From NCBI RefSeq assembly GCF_015711015.1, contig NZ_CP064653.1, forward strand, positions 1,302,001 to 1,366,000: a DNA stretch of 64,000 nucleotides, read 5' to 3'. Source of the DNA: Methylomonas sp. LL1 (GTDB taxonomy: Bacteria > Pseudomonadota > Gammaproteobacteria > Methylococcales > Methylomonadaceae). Below, in pieces: positions 35,348 through 44,614 of the stretch. The number at the start of each line of letters is the position of its first letter. Position 1 is the first letter of the stretch. The notes below the pieces were generated by a model. The model did not search any database and was not told where the DNA came from. It worked only from the letters and a program-made list of their open reading frames with translations. Position numbers and translations under genes: made by a program.

Positions 35348-37483
35348 ATGAAACCTAGCTATCCCAGCACCGCTACACCGGCGTTTCTCGGCACGCAAAA
35401 CCCGTTGGCAAGTTCAATGCCCGTATTCCTGGAGCCGCGCTTCGCGGCAATGACGCCCGCCGAGCTGTTGACGCATTTTCGCCTGCGTGCCGTTACCAAC
35501 TATTTCCCGCTAAAGCCTGGCAAAGCCAAACATGTTGCTAGCGCGCAGCCGATTCTGAACAACGAATTTACCCTAAATAACGAAACCCATCGCTTGGGTG
35601 ACGAGTTTAATTGGCTGCATAACCCCAGTCCTGATCTGGAATGGCTGATAATGCTGCACAAGTTTTATTATTCCCGCGATCTGGCATTAGCTTACGATTA
35701 CAGCGGCGACGAGGGTTATGCCGATAAATGGGTGGCCTTGGTCGGTTCGTGGATTGAGCAGGTGCCTGACGGTTTCGTGAACAGCCAAGTCACCGGCCGC
35801 CGCTTGCAGCAATGGTTATTGGCTTACCATTACTTCGTACCGGGTCGGCATTGTTTTAAGATAACCGCCGATTTTTTGCTGACGTTGTTGAGCTCCATCC
35901 AGTCGCAAGCCCTGTTCCTCAGCAACAATTTAACGCCGGAAGGCAATCACCGCACTATCGAATTATCCGCAATTTTCACGGTGGCGGTTTTGTTTCCCGA
36001 GCTCAGTGCCTCGGCCAGCTTGCTGGCGTTTGCCCAACGCGAATTGCTGGACAATTTACGCCATGATTTTCTGGCCGACGGTGTGCAAAATGAGCTGTCC
36101 ACCGACTATCACCACACCGTCTTGAAAAACTTCCTGCGGGTCCGCGAGTTGGCGGATTTGAACGGACTGGCGCTGCCCGAGGCGTTCGATACCGTCATTC
36201 GCAAGGCACTGGAATTTTCAATTTACGCCCACAAGCCCGACGGCTGGCTGCCGGCTATCAACGATGGCGACATCAACAGTTATCTGTCCTTGCTACGCAA
36301 AGCCCAACGCTACTATCCCGGCGACGCGCTGAGTTATGTAGTCAGCCAAGGCGCACAGGGCAAGCCATCGACGCAACGCTCACGGTTATTTGCCGACAGC
36401 GGCTACTGCATTCTGCGTAGCGACTGGGCGGAGCGGCCTTATGCCGATGGCCGCTATCTGTTTTTCGATTGCAGCGACTTGGGCTTTGGCAGTCACGGCC
36501 ATTACGACCTCTTGAGTTTCGAAATGGCCGCCTATGGTCGTTCGCTGATCGTCGATCCAGGCCGTTACACCTATCACGAACATGACAGCGACGGCGTCAA
36601 CTGGCGGCATGCCTTCAAAGGCACGGCCGCGCACAACACCATCATGGTCGACGGTAAGGATCAGATGGCCTACCGATGCCATGAGCCGGTCGGCCCACAA
36701 CCACGGGCAGCGGTATTAAGCTTTGAATCGAACCAAGGCTTTGACTTCGTGCATGGCTGTGCCCTGAGTCCGCAATACGAGGTGCAGCATCAGCGCAGCA
36801 TTTTCTTTGCCGAAGCCGAATATTGGATTATCAGCGATCTGTTGCTTGCCTCCGACGCGCATCGTTACGAGCAGTTTTTCCATTTGGCACCGGAAGCACA
36901 AGGCCAAATCGAATGGCTGGAAGCCGAACAAGGCCACGGCATTCAGGCGCCCGATCTGTTGATCGCGCAAGCGAGGCGTGCCGAGGTTGCGACGAGTTTG
37001 GAGCCAGGTTGGGTGTCGCCGGAGTACGGCGTCAAGCACCCCGCGCCTGTATTAAGCTTTAGCCAGCAATGCAAGGGTAGCGGCTGGTTTCAAACCGTTC
37101 TGTATCCCTATAAAAACATTGCTCCGGCTTTGCATGTGGAGGGGATTTCAGTAACCAGTCTTGGCCAATCGGTGCCCGCTACCCAGGCTTTAGCGCTAAG
37201 TATCCTCATTCAATCAGAAACTACAACTTATCACGATTGCTTTTTCGTCGCCCATCAGCCCGGTTTAACGGAATACCACTTTGCCGATGTCATCTGCCAG
37301 GCACAAGTCTTGTTCATCCGCCGGGATGCCGAAGGCGGCATCCTCAGCGTTCGGGCTTATGCTGCGGAATGGCTGGAAATTGGCGGACGCAAACTGCTGG
37401 ACAGCATTGGCAAACCGGTTTGCCTGAATTACGCCCAGGGCCAGCTACAAATCGACGCTATCGACGGAAGTGTGCCGGCATGA
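35348..37483 (+). CDS. Heparinase II/III family protein 2
   Basis: A 711-residue paralogue of the preceding gene, product of a tandem duplication followed by strong divergence. The same segments occur: GNHRTIELSAIF, NELSTDYHHTV, GFGSHGHYDLLSFEMAAYG and DPGRYTYHE. The N terminus carries an extra ~25 residues and again has no signal peptide. It begins 3 bases after the first copy and overlaps the next kinase gene by ATGA. Having two different copies suggests either two linkages or a heteromeric enzyme. Uronate-containing glycan is a reasonable but untested inference. Confidence 0.88.
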   Translation: MKPSYPSTATPAFLGTQNPLASSMPVFLEPRFAAMTPAELLTHFRLRAVTNYFPLKPGKAKHVASAQPILNNEFTLNNETHRLGDEFNWLHNPSPDLEWLIMLHKFYYSRDLALAYDYSGDEGYADKWVALVGSWIEQVPDGFVNSQVTGRRLQQWLLAYHYFVPGRHCFKITADFLLTLLSSIQSQALFLSNNLTPEGNHRTIELSAIFTVAVLFPELSASASLLAFAQRELLDNLRHDFLADGVQNELSTDYHHTVLKNFLRVRELADLNGLALPEAFDTVIRKALEFSIYAHKPDGWLPAINDGDINSYLSLLRKAQRYYPGDALSYVVSQGAQGKPSTQRSRLFADSGYCILRSDWAERPYADGRYLFFDCSDLGFGSHGHYDLLSFEMAAYGRSLIVDPGRYTYHEHDSDGVNWRHAFKGTAAHNTIMVDGKDQMAYRCHEPVGPQPRAAVLSFESNQGFDFVHGCALSPQYEVQHQRSIFFAEAEYWIISDLLLASDAHRYEQFFHLAPEAQGQIEWLEAEQGHGIQAPDLLIAQARRAEVATSLEPGWVSPEYGVKHPAPVLSFSQQCKGSGWFQTVLYPYKNIAPALHVEGISVTSLGQSVPATQALALSILIQSETTTYHDCFFVAHQPGLTEYHFADVICQAQVLFIRRDAEGGILSVRAYAAEWLEIGGRKLLDSIGKPVCLNYAQGQLQIDAIDGSVPA

Positions 37484-38814
37484 ACCGCGACCCACGCTTC
37501 CCGCAAATGGCCGACGCGCTGAATCCGGCCGTGATGGGGCCGTTGCTGGGCTGGGTGCTGGGCATGCCTGGCATTAAAACTGGTCATGTTGAATGTTGCA
37601 TCAGCGAAAAACGTCATAAACCCGGTAAAAGTCTGGTGATTGGTTATCGGCTTAAAGCCCAATCGAACAAAGTTCTCCAATCGCGCTACGTGACCGGCCG
37701 TCTATGCCCGCCTGGCGCGGCCAGCCGGGAATGTGAATTGGCACGTAGCAAACGGCCCGATCTGGCGGCGGGCGCATTGATGTTTTTGCACGAGCCGGCT
37801 ATGCTGATTTGGGCGTTTCCTTACGATCGCAAGCTAATTAATTTGCCGGCCCTGTTGGATGCGGAATCCGTCAAAAGCCGGATTGGCGCGCCGGATTTAA
37901 CCGGGGATGATAGGGTCCTGGCTGTCGAATCCGAAGTGCTGCATTATCTGCCGGAGCAATCCTGCATGATCCGCTATCGGGTGTCGTTGGCTGGGTCCGA
38001 TCAGACTCGATTGTTGTATGCCAAAAATTACGCCGACGATAGCGGCCGCGACGTGTTCAAAGTGATGCGGCAACTGAGCAGCCAATTTAGCTGGGGCGCC
38101 AAGGCCCTGGCCTACGACGCTCAAACCCGCACGCTGTGGCAATCGCATGTCCCCGGCAGGACATTGTGCTGGGCCGATTTGCAAACAGCCAAGGGCTTGG
38201 CCTTGGCCGAACGCATCGGCCACTGCGCGGCGGCGTTTCATGCCTGCAAAATCGATACCGTACAACGTTTCAGTCAAAGCGATGTCACCGAAGGCCTGCT
38301 GGCCACCGTTAGACTCGCCGAACAAACCCGGCCGGAACTGGCGGAACCCATCGAAAGTAGGGTTGCAGGGTTGTTGGCGGACGAGCTTAATCTTCCAAAG
38401 CCAGCCCTGGCGACACTACACCACGACCTAAAGCTGAACAATTTTTTAGTCGACGGCGACAAGTTGGGCTTGATCGACCTGGATTGCGTCTGCCTGGGCG
38501 ACCCGCTGGCCGATTTGGCCAGTCTGATCGCCAACTTTTATCTGCACGGCTTGCGGGAAGGCGATTCAGTCGAGCAAGTGCATCCGCTGGTCAAGCAGTT
38601 AGTCGGCTCTTACATGGCCCATAGCGTCCATGCCGTTTCATTGCCTGCCTTGCATTGGCAGGTGGCCGCCGCGCTGATTCACGAAGTCACTCGCCGCAGC
38701 CTGCGGCAAATGGATGACTTGCGTATCGCGCATATCCAAAGTTATCTGACGCTCAGCGAAAGCTACCTGGCGCTCAGTAGACAGCCAACCGGAGCCGGCG
38801 ATGCGCTCATTTGA
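37480..38814 (+). CDS. APH/choline-kinase-fold phosphotransferase 1
   Basis: A ~444-residue kinase-like protein of the aminoglycoside-phosphotransferase fold. The catalytic loop LHHDLKLNNFLV keeps the HxDxxxxN pattern, and IDLDCVCLGDPLADLASL supplies the metal-binding aspartate. In this setting its substrate is likely a sugar or small alcohol used in glycan synthesis, not an antibiotic. The ATG at 37480 overlaps the preceding stop (ATGA), which rules out a longer frame reaching back to 37237. It overlaps the following histidine phosphatase by 14 bases; this kinase-phosphatase-kinase arrangement is unusual. Confidence 0.85.
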   Translation: MNRDPRFPQMADALNPAVMGPLLGWVLGMPGIKTGHVECCISEKRHKPGKSLVIGYRLKAQSNKVLQSRYVTGRLCPPGAASRECELARSKRPDLAAGALMFLHEPAMLIWAFPYDRKLINLPALLDAESVKSRIGAPDLTGDDRVLAVESEVLHYLPEQSCMIRYRVSLAGSDQTRLLYAKNYADDSGRDVFKVMRQLSSQFSWGAKALAYDAQTRTLWQSHVPGRTLCWADLQTAKGLALAERIGHCAAAFHACKIDTVQRFSQSDVTEGLLATVRLAEQTRPELAEPIESRVAGLLADELNLPKPALATLHHDLKLNNFLVDGDKLGLIDLDCVCLGDPLADLASLIANFYLHGLREGDSVEQVHPLVKQLVGSYMAHSVHAVSLPALHWQVAAALIHEVTRRSLRQMDDLRIAHIQSYLTLSESYLALSRQPTGAGDALI

Positions 38815-39445
38815 TCGCCCCTTACGTATTTATTTAGCCAGACACGGCCAAAGCGAGTTGAACCTTCAACAACGCATTTCCGGTCAGGCCGACACCCAGC
38901 TTTCGGCCCAAGGCCTGGAACAGGCCCAGGCCTTGGGCGATGTGCTGAAGCATGAAACTTTGAGTGCGATTTATTGCAGCAGCCTGACGCGGGCCATACA
39001 GACGGCCAGCCCCGCCGCTGCAATTCACGGCCTGCGGATTCAAGCGCTGGATGGTTTGCGTGAAATTGGCTTGGGTATTCTGGAAGGTAGACATATCGAT
39101 GAGCGCGATCCCGAGGCCTGCCGGCTATGGGCGGCGCGGGCGCATGATAAACACGGTTTCATGGTGCCAGGCGCCGAAATTTATTCGGCTTTCACGAACC
39201 GGGTGCTAAGCAGCGTGGAGCAAATCTTGGCCGATAGCAGCAGTGCGATTCTGATCGTCGGCCATCGCAATACCAACGAAGTGATATTGGCCCGGCTGCT
39301 GACTAACGACTTTGCCGGCGAGGCCGAGATTAACGTCAAAAACAAATACCTATACGCCATCGATTGGCATGGCAAGCCGCAAGTGATGACGATTCGGCTG
39401 GGCGGCGAACACCACGGCCGACATTACCCAGGGCTGCGCACATGA
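38801..39445 (+). CDS. Histidine phosphatase family (PhoE/GpmB-like) protein
   Basis: A 214-residue phosphatase with the LARHGQSELN catalytic motif (phosphohistidine), the second arginine in SSLTRAIQTA, the glutamate in LREIGLGILEG and the second histidine in VGHRNTNEV. It probably removes a phosphate from a sugar phosphate or lipid-linked intermediate. It is sandwiched between two APH-fold kinases with overlaps on both sides, so phosphorylation and dephosphorylation of one intermediate are likely coupled here. The precise substrate cannot be told. Confidence 0.93.
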   Translation: MRSFDRPLRIYLARHGQSELNLQQRISGQADTQLSAQGLEQAQALGDVLKHETLSAIYCSSLTRAIQTASPAAAIHGLRIQALDGLREIGLGILEGRHIDERDPEACRLWAARAHDKHGFMVPGAEIYSAFTNRVLSSVEQILADSSSAILIVGHRNTNEVILARLLTNDFAGEAEINVKNKYLYAIDWHGKPQVMTIRLGGEHHGRHYPGLRT

Positions 39446-40737
39446 GCAATCCACTGGCTCAATTTGCGCCCTTACTCGATGCCGAGCGGATGGCTGCAAC
39501 CCTGCAACGGCATTTGCCCGAATGTCTGGCCGGCGACTGGCAGGTAACGGGCTGCGAGATTCAACATCCGCGCTACAAAACCTATCGCCTTGCCGAAAAC
39601 CGCGAGCGCTCTTTTTTATCGCTGGTTTACCACTTGCAAGGCCGGCAATCGCCCTCATCTGCCGCCGAACAACGCATACTCTACGCCCGCGCCTATTTAG
39701 ACGGGCGCAGCCATCAGGCCTTTGTTGAAGCCCAAGCCAGCGGTGAAAAAGCGATTCATCTGGCCGAACTGGGCATGGTTGGCTGGCGCTTTCCGAACGA
39801 TCCGGCTATGCCCTGGCTGGCGGAACTCATGGATAGTGAGCAGGCTGCGACTTTGGTTCCGGCTATAGGCCGGCAGAAATTGTCGGCGATTGAGATCGTC
39901 AATTATCGGCCGGAGATTCGTTGTACAGCGCGCTACCGGTTCGCTCGAAGCGGCGTTGTATCTGCGCGCGTGGTTTACGGTAAAACCTACGCCGATGAAC
40001 GCGGTCTGGCTGTTTACGAGCACCTGCGCGCGCTGCAAATACAGTCTCAAACATACGCTGCTTTTATCATGCCGCGTGCCTTGGGTTACGACGCCGAACG
40101 CCACACATTGTGGTTGGAAGGCTTGCAGGGTCAAGCACTAGCGGAGCTGGACTTCGCTGTCGGTGTTTCACAGAAAATTCCGGCGTTGGCCAATGCACTT
40201 GCTGCTTTCCATCACCTAATACCACCGGTTCTCCCGGTCGTGACCTTGCAGCAACAATTGCAGGAGTGGCGCAAGAAAGCCGATAAGTTGAGCCACGCCT
40301 ATCCCGCCATCCAGCCGGCATTGGCAGCGTTGCTAATCCAATTGCAACAAAATCGCCCAGAGTTTGAAACACTCGGCTTGATCCACGGCGATTTTCACAT
40401 CGATCAACTGCTGGTTTTGCCAGACGGCAGTTTAGCTCTCGTCGATTATGACGAATTGGCGCTGGGCGATCCGTTGCAGGATTTAGCTAACTTCGCGGCG
40501 GATTTATACAACTACGCCTATGCCATTGCCGCCGTAGATCAACTCGTTCGGCAACTGTTCAAGGCCTACTCGGCTGCCAGCCACGGTCAAACCGATCCGC
40601 AACGTTTTGCCTGGCATCTGCGCGGACAATTGTTGACTCGCGCTTACCGAACCTTCATCCAGCAAAAATCGGCCGCGCCGCAACGTGTTGCCAAACTTAT
40701 CGACTTGGCACTGCGGCCTTGGCCGCTGGCCGGCTGA
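39442..40737 (+). CDS. APH-fold phosphotransferase 2 (altered catalytic loop)
   Basis: A ~431-residue paralogue-like protein of the previous kinase. The catalytic loop is IHGDFHIDQLLV: histidine and aspartate are kept, but the asparagine expected five residues after the aspartate is glutamine. The metal-binding LVDYDELALGDPLQDLANF is intact. The change could lower activity or signal a different substrate. The ATG at 39442 overlaps the phosphatase stop by four bases, which fixes the start. It lies just ahead of the ABC exporter gene. Confidence 0.82.
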   Translation: MSNPLAQFAPLLDAERMAATLQRHLPECLAGDWQVTGCEIQHPRYKTYRLAENRERSFLSLVYHLQGRQSPSSAAEQRILYARAYLDGRSHQAFVEAQASGEKAIHLAELGMVGWRFPNDPAMPWLAELMDSEQAATLVPAIGRQKLSAIEIVNYRPEIRCTARYRFARSGVVSARVVYGKTYADERGLAVYEHLRALQIQSQTYAAFIMPRALGYDAERHTLWLEGLQGQALAELDFAVGVSQKIPALANALAAFHHLIPPVLPVVTLQQQLQEWRKKADKLSHAYPAIQPALAALLIQLQQNRPEFETLGLIHGDFHIDQLLVLPDGSLALVDYDELALGDPLQDLANFAADLYNYAYAIAAVDQLVRQLFKAYSAASHGQTDPQRFAWHLRGQLLTRAYRTFIQQKSAAPQRVAKLIDLALRPWPLAG

Positions 40738-40757
40738 ATTCATCAGGAAAACCGTTT

Positions 40758-42560
40758 ATGACCAACCAAACTCAACCAACAAACCGCTTCAAGCAGATCG
40801 TGTTCGCGCATCTGCGTCGGGTGCGCGGCAGTATTTTTGCGGCCGTCGTCTGTATTCTCGGTTCCACGCTGACCAGCCTGATCGTGCCTTGGCCGCTGAA
40901 GCTGATCTTCGATCATGTGCTATTGAATCATCCGTTGCCGGCTCAGCTGGCAGCGGCGCAACCGCTGCTGTATGGCGGTAGCGAACAAGCCTTGTGGATA
41001 CTCTGCGGCAGCATGGTGGTGATTGCCTTGTTCAAAGGTATTTTTTCTTATTACCAACTGTTCCTGACTTCGCGCATCGGTTATTTGCTGGTTTATACCT
41101 TGCGCAGCGAGCTGTTCGACCATCTGCAACGCCTGTCGCTGGCGTTTCACAGCAGCACGCCGTCCGGCGAGTTATTGAACAAACTCACCAGCGATACCAA
41201 CACCTTGAAGGACGTTTACGCCGACTCGGCCTTGACCTTTACCACCCACGTGCTAACCGTACTGGGTATGTTCGCAATCATGTTCAGCCTGAGCGTGAAA
41301 CTGAGTTTGATCGTGCTGGCCAGCTTTCCGCTGCTGTGTCTGGCCATCGTGATGATTTACAGCCGGGTCAAACGCTCGGCGCGCAAACAACGCCATAACG
41401 AAGGGCGTTTGGCATCGCGAGTCAGTGAGTTATTGAACGCTGTGCCGCTGGTGCAAACCTACGGCATGGAAGATTACGAACGCGAGCGCTTCGATGCCGA
41501 AAGCAGCCAATCGATGACCGAAAGCGTGCGTACCGCCCGCATCGAGGCCGGGGCGACGCGGATGATCGAAATCATCAGCGCGATCGGCACCGGCATCGTG
41601 GTGCTGTTCGGCTGCCTGCAAGTGTTTGCCGGGGTACTGACGCCGGGCGACGTGCTGGTATTTAGTTCGTATATAGCCCAGATGTATCAACCGATTCGGC
41701 AAATCACCCGCTTGTCCACCCGTTTTTCCAAGGCCAGCGTCAGTATCGAACGCATCAGCGAAATTCTCGATACCGAGCCGGATATTCAAGATCCGCCCGA
41801 TGCGGTGCTGCCGAAAGGCTTGCGCGGCGAAATCAAATTCAGCCACGTGTCCTTCGGTTATCCGACCGGCAAACCTATCCTGCGCGATATTTCCTTTCAC
41901 ATTCAACCGGGTGAACGGGTGGCTTTGGTCGGTGCTTCCGGGGCCGGTAAATCGAGCATCGCCCGCTTGCTGATCCGCCTTTACGATCCGCAACAGGGCG
42001 AGGTACGCATCGACGGTATCGAGGTTGGCCGTTATCAACGCGCCGGCTTGCGCCGGGAAATCGGTGTGGTGTTGCAGGATTCGATTCTGTTCGGCACCAG
42101 CATTCGTGAAAACATTGGCTATGGTAGCCCGGACGCCACGATTGAGGATATTCAAGCTGCCGCTCTGTTGGTGCATGCCGACGAATTTATCCGCAATTTG
42201 CCGGACGGCTACGACACGGTCTTGGGCGAAAGTGGCGGCAATCTGTCCGGCGGTCAAAAACAACGCCTGTGTCTGGCGCGGGCCTTGTTGCGCAAATCCT
42301 CGATTCTGATTCTGGACGAACCGACCTCGGCGGTGGATGCCCAGTCCCAGGCCCTGATCCGCGACGCCATCGACAATCTGCACGGCGGCAAAACCGTGTT
42401 GGTGATCGCCCATCAATTTCACACTATCCGCAATTTCGACCGGATTTTAGTATTGAAGCAAGGCGTGATTGTCGAGCAAGGCAGTCACGAGGCCTTGATG
42501 CGGATGGGCGGCCATTATCACGAACTGTATAAACTCCAACACGGGTTGCGTGCCGCATGA
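40758..42560 (+). CDS. MsbA-like ABC exporter (fused permease and ATPase)
   Basis: A 600-residue half-transporter that would work as a homodimer in the inner membrane. An ABC_membrane domain with about six helices (~20-310) is followed by the ATPase (~340-590): Walker A GASGAGKSS, signature LSGGQKQR, Walker B ILILDEPTSA and H-loop IAHQ. The ATG at 40758 follows an AGGA site. Exporters of this type move lipid-linked glycans, glycolipids or cyclic glucans. No other transporter, flippase or polymerase is in the cluster, so this is probably its inner-membrane exit route. The next gene overlaps by four bases. Confidence 0.95.
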   Translation: MTNQTQPTNRFKQIVFAHLRRVRGSIFAAVVCILGSTLTSLIVPWPLKLIFDHVLLNHPLPAQLAAAQPLLYGGSEQALWILCGSMVVIALFKGIFSYYQLFLTSRIGYLLVYTLRSELFDHLQRLSLAFHSSTPSGELLNKLTSDTNTLKDVYADSALTFTTHVLTVLGMFAIMFSLSVKLSLIVLASFPLLCLAIVMIYSRVKRSARKQRHNEGRLASRVSELLNAVPLVQTYGMEDYERERFDAESSQSMTESVRTARIEAGATRMIEIISAIGTGIVVLFGCLQVFAGVLTPGDVLVFSSYIAQMYQPIRQITRLSTRFSKASVSIERISEILDTEPDIQDPPDAVLPKGLRGEIKFSHVSFGYPTGKPILRDISFHIQPGERVALVGASGAGKSSIARLLIRLYDPQQGEVRIDGIEVGRYQRAGLRREIGVVLQDSILFGTSIRENIGYGSPDATIEDIQAAALLVHADEFIRNLPDGYDTVLGESGGNLSGGQKQRLCLARALLRKSSILILDEPTSAVDAQSQALIRDAIDNLHGGKTVLVIAHQFHTIRNFDRILVLKQGVIVEQGSHEALMRMGGHYHELYKLQHGLRAA

Positions 42561-43771
42561 ACCCATACAAACCAAGAATCCTCTTATATTGCCAGCACTC
42601 GCTGGGCATGGGGCACTGGGTCAGAGCGATGACCTTGGCCAATGCCTTGAGCCGGGAATTTCGGGTGATTTTTCTAAACGGCGGCCGCGCCCCCGATCAT
42701 CAGTCTGCCATTACCGATCTGGATATGCTGAATCTGCCGCCGCTGGGTATGGGCGAAGATCATCAGCTGTATAGCCAGGATGAGCGTTACAGCGTCAAGG
42801 AAGCATTGGCGATGCGCCGGCAACTGATACTCGATAGCTATGCGTTGTTCAGGCCGGAAGTGGTGTTGATCGAACTGTTTCCGTTCGGCCGCAAGAAATT
42901 GGCTGGCGAGTTGCTGCCGTTATTAAAAACCGCGCGCCGCGATACACAAGGCCGGCCGTTGGTGCTATGCAGCCTGCGCGACATTATGGTCAACGCCCGC
43001 AAGGATCAAAGCCGGCATGACGAACGCGCCCGTTGGATAACGGATCGCTATTTCGACGGATTGTTGGTACACGCCGATCCCAGGTTTGCCAGATTGGAAG
43101 ATAGTTTTCAGCCGCGTCATCCGTTGAAAACGCCCTTGCTTTACACGGGTTTTGTCGGTCCGCGTCGCACAACGGCAGCGATAAAACCGCCCTGGCGCGG
43201 TGTGTTGGTATCGGCTGGCGGCGGCATGGTCGGCGCGCTGTTGTTTCAAGCGGCAGTTCAGGCCCATGCCATCAATTGGGCCGTTGAAAATATACCGATG
43301 ACCATCGTCGCCGGGCCGTTTTTACCGGAAACAGATTGGCAGGATTTAGTTGCGCAAGCCAAAGATATGGAAGGTCTCACGCTGCTGCGTTCGGTGCCGG
43401 CGATACAGCCTCTGTTGGCGGCGCACAACCTGTCGGTCAGCCAATGCGGCTACAACACGGTGATGGATATCCTTGAATCTCGTACCCCGGCCCTGGTCGT
43501 GCCGTTCGTGCGTGGCCAAGAAGACGAGCAAAGCCAGCGGGCGCAAAAATTAGCGCAATTGGGTTTGGTGAAAGTATTGAATTCGGCGGAACTGACGGGC
43601 CAGCGTTTGGCCGAGCAGATTTTGCAATTAAGGGATTTTTCGCCCAATCCGGCCGGCCTGGATTTGGCCGGCGCGGACCATACCGTGCGTCTGATTCAGG
43701 AATTACTGACAAGCAGCAGACGGGACGCGAACGCAGAATCGCTATCAACGGAGTATGCCCATGCCTGCTGA
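42557..43771 (+). CDS. MurG-like (GT-B, GT28-type) glycosyltransferase 2
   Basis: A 404-residue enzyme related to those at the two ends of the cluster. The N-terminal loop reads YCQHSLGMGHWVRAMTLA and the donor-site region CGYNTVMDILE with VPFVRGQEDEQSQRA. VELFPFG-like (VLIELFPFGRKK) is shared with the third copy at 46.1 kb. The start overlaps the ABC exporter stop (ATGA), indicating tight coupling of synthesis and export. Donor and acceptor unknown. Confidence 0.88.
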   Translation: MNPYKPRILLYCQHSLGMGHWVRAMTLANALSREFRVIFLNGGRAPDHQSAITDLDMLNLPPLGMGEDHQLYSQDERYSVKEALAMRRQLILDSYALFRPEVVLIELFPFGRKKLAGELLPLLKTARRDTQGRPLVLCSLRDIMVNARKDQSRHDERARWITDRYFDGLLVHADPRFARLEDSFQPRHPLKTPLLYTGFVGPRRTTAAIKPPWRGVLVSAGGGMVGALLFQAAVQAHAINWAVENIPMTIVAGPFLPETDWQDLVAQAKDMEGLTLLRSVPAIQPLLAAHNLSVSQCGYNTVMDILESRTPALVVPFVRGQEDEQSQRAQKLAQLGLVKVLNSAELTGQRLAEQILQLRDFSPNPAGLDLAGADHTVRLIQELLTSSRRDANAESLSTEYAHAC

Positions 43772-44600
43772 TTGGCTGACTCCGGTCCGTGCGGCATTAG
43801 ATGCCAAAGAGCGGCCGATCGACATATTTTTTCGCGACGACGACGCCGGCTGGGATGATGGCCGTCTGTTCGAGCTACTGGATTGCTTTCAAGCCTGCGA
43901 GGTGCCGATCGATCTGGCCGTGATTCCTCAGGCTACCACCGAAAAGCTTGTCAAAGCGCTGCTGGCGCGCTGGCAAACAAAACCGACGATGCTGGGTTTG
44001 CACCAACACGGCTATAGCCATGATAACCATGAAGCTCAAGGCCGCAAATGCGAATTCGGTGAGAGCCGTAGCGAAGAGCGGCAATACCGCGACTTGCAAA
44101 TTGGCAAGCTACATCTGGAGCAATTGCTAGGGCCGGCGCTGGGCCGGATTTTCACGCCGCCCTGGAACCGTTGTAGCCAGGCCACGGCCGACAGCTTGGT
44201 TAAACTGGGTTTTCAAGCGCTGTCGCGCAACCGGGGAGCGGCCCCGCTCCATACCGGAACATTGCGGGAAATTCCGGTGGCTATCGACTGGTGCGGGATC
44301 AGAGTCAAATCCGCTCAACCCTGGCTTGCGCTTGGCCAAGCCATAGCGGATGTGTTGCATCCGGAGCATCCGGAACCACTGGGCATTATGCTGCACCACG
44401 CAGTGATGGACGCAGACGACCTTGAGCATCTGCAAGCCTTATTGCAACTATTCCGCGAACATCCCAATGCACATTGCCGCTTGATGCGCGAATTTTTAGA
44501 CGTCAGACAGGCTGCTGATGCACCGGGGTGTTCGTTTCAGCTTGAGTCCCAGGCTGTTCCGACAGCTATGCGGCCATGCCTCAATTTACCACACCACTGA
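43761..44600 (+). CDS. Polysaccharide deacetylase-like protein
   Basis: A ~279-residue protein of the NodB/polysaccharide deacetylase superfamily in a divergent branch. FFRDDDAGWDD gives the aspartate pair and LHQHGYSHDN the HxxGYSH metal-ligand pattern; FTPPWNRCS resembles the RxPY/W motif, and HHAVMD near the end supplies the late histidine. There is no signal peptide, suggesting action in the cytoplasm, perhaps on an N-acetylated sugar intermediate. ATG 43761 has GGAG seven bases upstream; ATG 43755 is an alternative. It overlaps the MurG-like gene by 11 bases. Confidence 0.83.
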   Translation: MPADWLTPVRAALDAKERPIDIFFRDDDAGWDDGRLFELLDCFQACEVPIDLAVIPQATTEKLVKALLARWQTKPTMLGLHQHGYSHDNHEAQGRKCEFGESRSEERQYRDLQIGKLHLEQLLGPALGRIFTPPWNRCSQATADSLVKLGFQALSRNRGAAPLHTGTLREIPVAIDWCGIRVKSAQPWLALGQAIADVLHPEHPEPLGIMLHHAVMDADDLEHLQALLQLFREHPNAHCRLMREFLDVRQAADAPGCSFQLESQAVPTAMRPCLNLPHH

Positions 44601-44614
44601 TTTGCCCTTCGTTC

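Noticed and set aside
37480-40737. Aminoglycoside resistance genes
   Set aside because: Only the APH fold is shared; operon context points to glycan metabolism.
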